Source of the DNA: Pelomonas sp046294815
GTDB lineage: Bacteria; Pseudomonadota; Gammaproteobacteria; Burkholderiales; Burkholderiaceae_C
Reading direction: 5' to 3'
Length of the DNA: 32,947 nt
NCBI GenBank assembly: GCA_046294815.1
Contig: JBKBOJ010000035.1
Coordinates: 1 to 32,947 of the forward strand
Made by a program: the position numbers and the translations under genes. The notes below the pieces were generated by a model. It ran no database searches. It saw only the letters and a program-made list of their open reading frames with translations, and was not told the origin of the DNA. Below, piece after piece: positions 32,379-32,947 of the stretch (positions are counted from its first letter, which is position 1; every line of letters starts with the position of its first letter).

Positions 32379-32947
32379 ATGCGCAACAACCAACCCATCA
32401 CCCAACGCGAATACCCCTTCCCCGCCGGCCAGGTGCTGGTGTCGGTGACCGACCCGCAGGGCCGCATCACCTGGTGCAACCCGGCCTTCGTGGCGGTCAG
32501 TGGCTATGCCGAGGCCGAGCTGCTGGGCCAGCCGCACAACATCGTGCGCCACCCTGACATGCCCGAGGAGGCCTTTCGCGACCTCTGGGCCACCGTGGAG
32601 TCTGGCCACCCCTGGCAGGGCCTGGTGAAGAACCGGCGCAAGAATGGCGACCACTACTGGGTGCTGGCCAATGCCACGCCGGTATTTGCCGGCGAACGCA
32701 TCGTGGGCTACATGTCGGTGCGCAGTGCGCCCACGCGGGAGCAGGTGCAGGCCGCCGAGGCGCTGTATGCCCAGATGCGTGAGCAGGCCGCCCGCGGCCG
32801 CCAGCGCCTGGCGCTGCGCGGCGGTCAGGTGGTGCGGCGCGACGCGCTGGGCCGCGCCGTGCAGGCGCTCGCCGCCGCTTGGCGTGCTGGGGGCCTGGAT
32901 GGGCTGGCCACGCTGGCCGCTGCCGCGTTGGCTGCGGCGGTGGCAGC
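32379..32947 (+). CDS. PAS-containing methyl-accepting chemotaxis protein, Aer-like (partial)
   Basis: The gene runs off the window end; 189 codons are visible. The N-terminus is a PAS domain (about residues 15-115) with VTDPQGRITWCNPAF, the PHNIVRHPDMP segment and GLVKNRRKNGDHYWVLANATP, as in the aerotaxis receptor Aer, where PAS binds FAD. A helical linker (QVQAAEALYAQMREQA) leads to an Ala/Leu-rich stretch that looks like the start of a membrane anchor. AGGA about ten bases upstream supports ATG 32379. The signalling domain is outside the window, so receptor class is inferred. The 197 bases between dnaB and this gene hold nothing else I can identify. Confidence 0.85.
   Translation, partial: MRNNQPITQREYPFPAGQVLVSVTDPQGRITWCNPAFVAVSGYAEAELLGQPHNIVRHPDMPEEAFRDLWATVESGHPWQGLVKNRRKNGDHYWVLANATPVFAGERIVGYMSVRSAPTREQVQAAEALYAQMREQAARGRQRLALRGGQVVRRDALGRAVQALAAAWRAGGLDGLATLAAAALAAAVA

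Overview
This window looks like a stretch of chromosome from a high-GC betaproteobacterium of the order Burkholderiales, probably in the Roseateles/Mitsuaria/Rubrivivax neighbourhood. The placement rests on strongly G/C-ending codons, the gene orders tsf-pyrH-frr-uppS-cdsA-dxr-rseP-bamA-skp-lpxD-fabZ-lpxA-lpxB-rnhB and rpsF-priB-rpsR-rplI-dnaB, and a pps/ppsR pair. It is an inference from gene content, not a database match. No rRNA, tRNA, CRISPR array, transposase or phage gene was recognised by eye.

Positions 1-13269 form a dense, almost gapless plus-strand block. It begins with the tail of tsf and a hairpin terminator. It then runs through UMP kinase, ribosome recycling factor, undecaprenyl-PP synthase, CDP-diglyceride synthase, DXP reductoisomerase, the RseP protease, BamA, Skp, the lipid A enzymes LpxD/LpxA/LpxB with FabZ, RNase HII and a SpoU-type RNA methyltransferase. 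Many junctions are 1-4 base stop/start overlaps. The products serve isoprenoid carrier, phospholipid, lipid A and outer-membrane-protein assembly.

Positions 13267-18021 hold a Fur-box-like sequence in front of hemP, a DUF2325 protein, glgC-glgA, and (minus strand) a small lipoprotein-like gene that seems broken at a run of six G. Positions 17764-20218 on the minus strand read HD-GYP-like gene, then ppsR, then the lipoprotein gene, divergent from ppsA (20520-22919). PpsR is the kinase/phosphotransferase that controls PEP synthase, so enzyme and regulator sit back to back.

Positions 23021-26809 are the accessory part. They hold two genes of lower GC (a cysteine-rich secreted protein with a Gly/Ser linker, and a membrane-anchored protein), then a divergent SelO-like pseudokinase-fold protein and a divergent HlyC-like acyltransferase. 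I read this as a candidate, apparently undescribed, protein-modification cassette. The pairing of a roughly 500-residue protein with a small HlyC-like protein recalls the mceJ/mceI and mchC/mchD genes of siderophore microcins.

Positions 26855-28930 encode a sodium:solute symporter with a canonical EF-hand. A good sigma-70 promoter then drives rpsF-priB-rpsR-rplI, which ends in a strong terminator. dnaB follows, with two DnaA-box-like sequences at its start, and the window ends inside a PAS-containing, Aer-like chemoreceptor.
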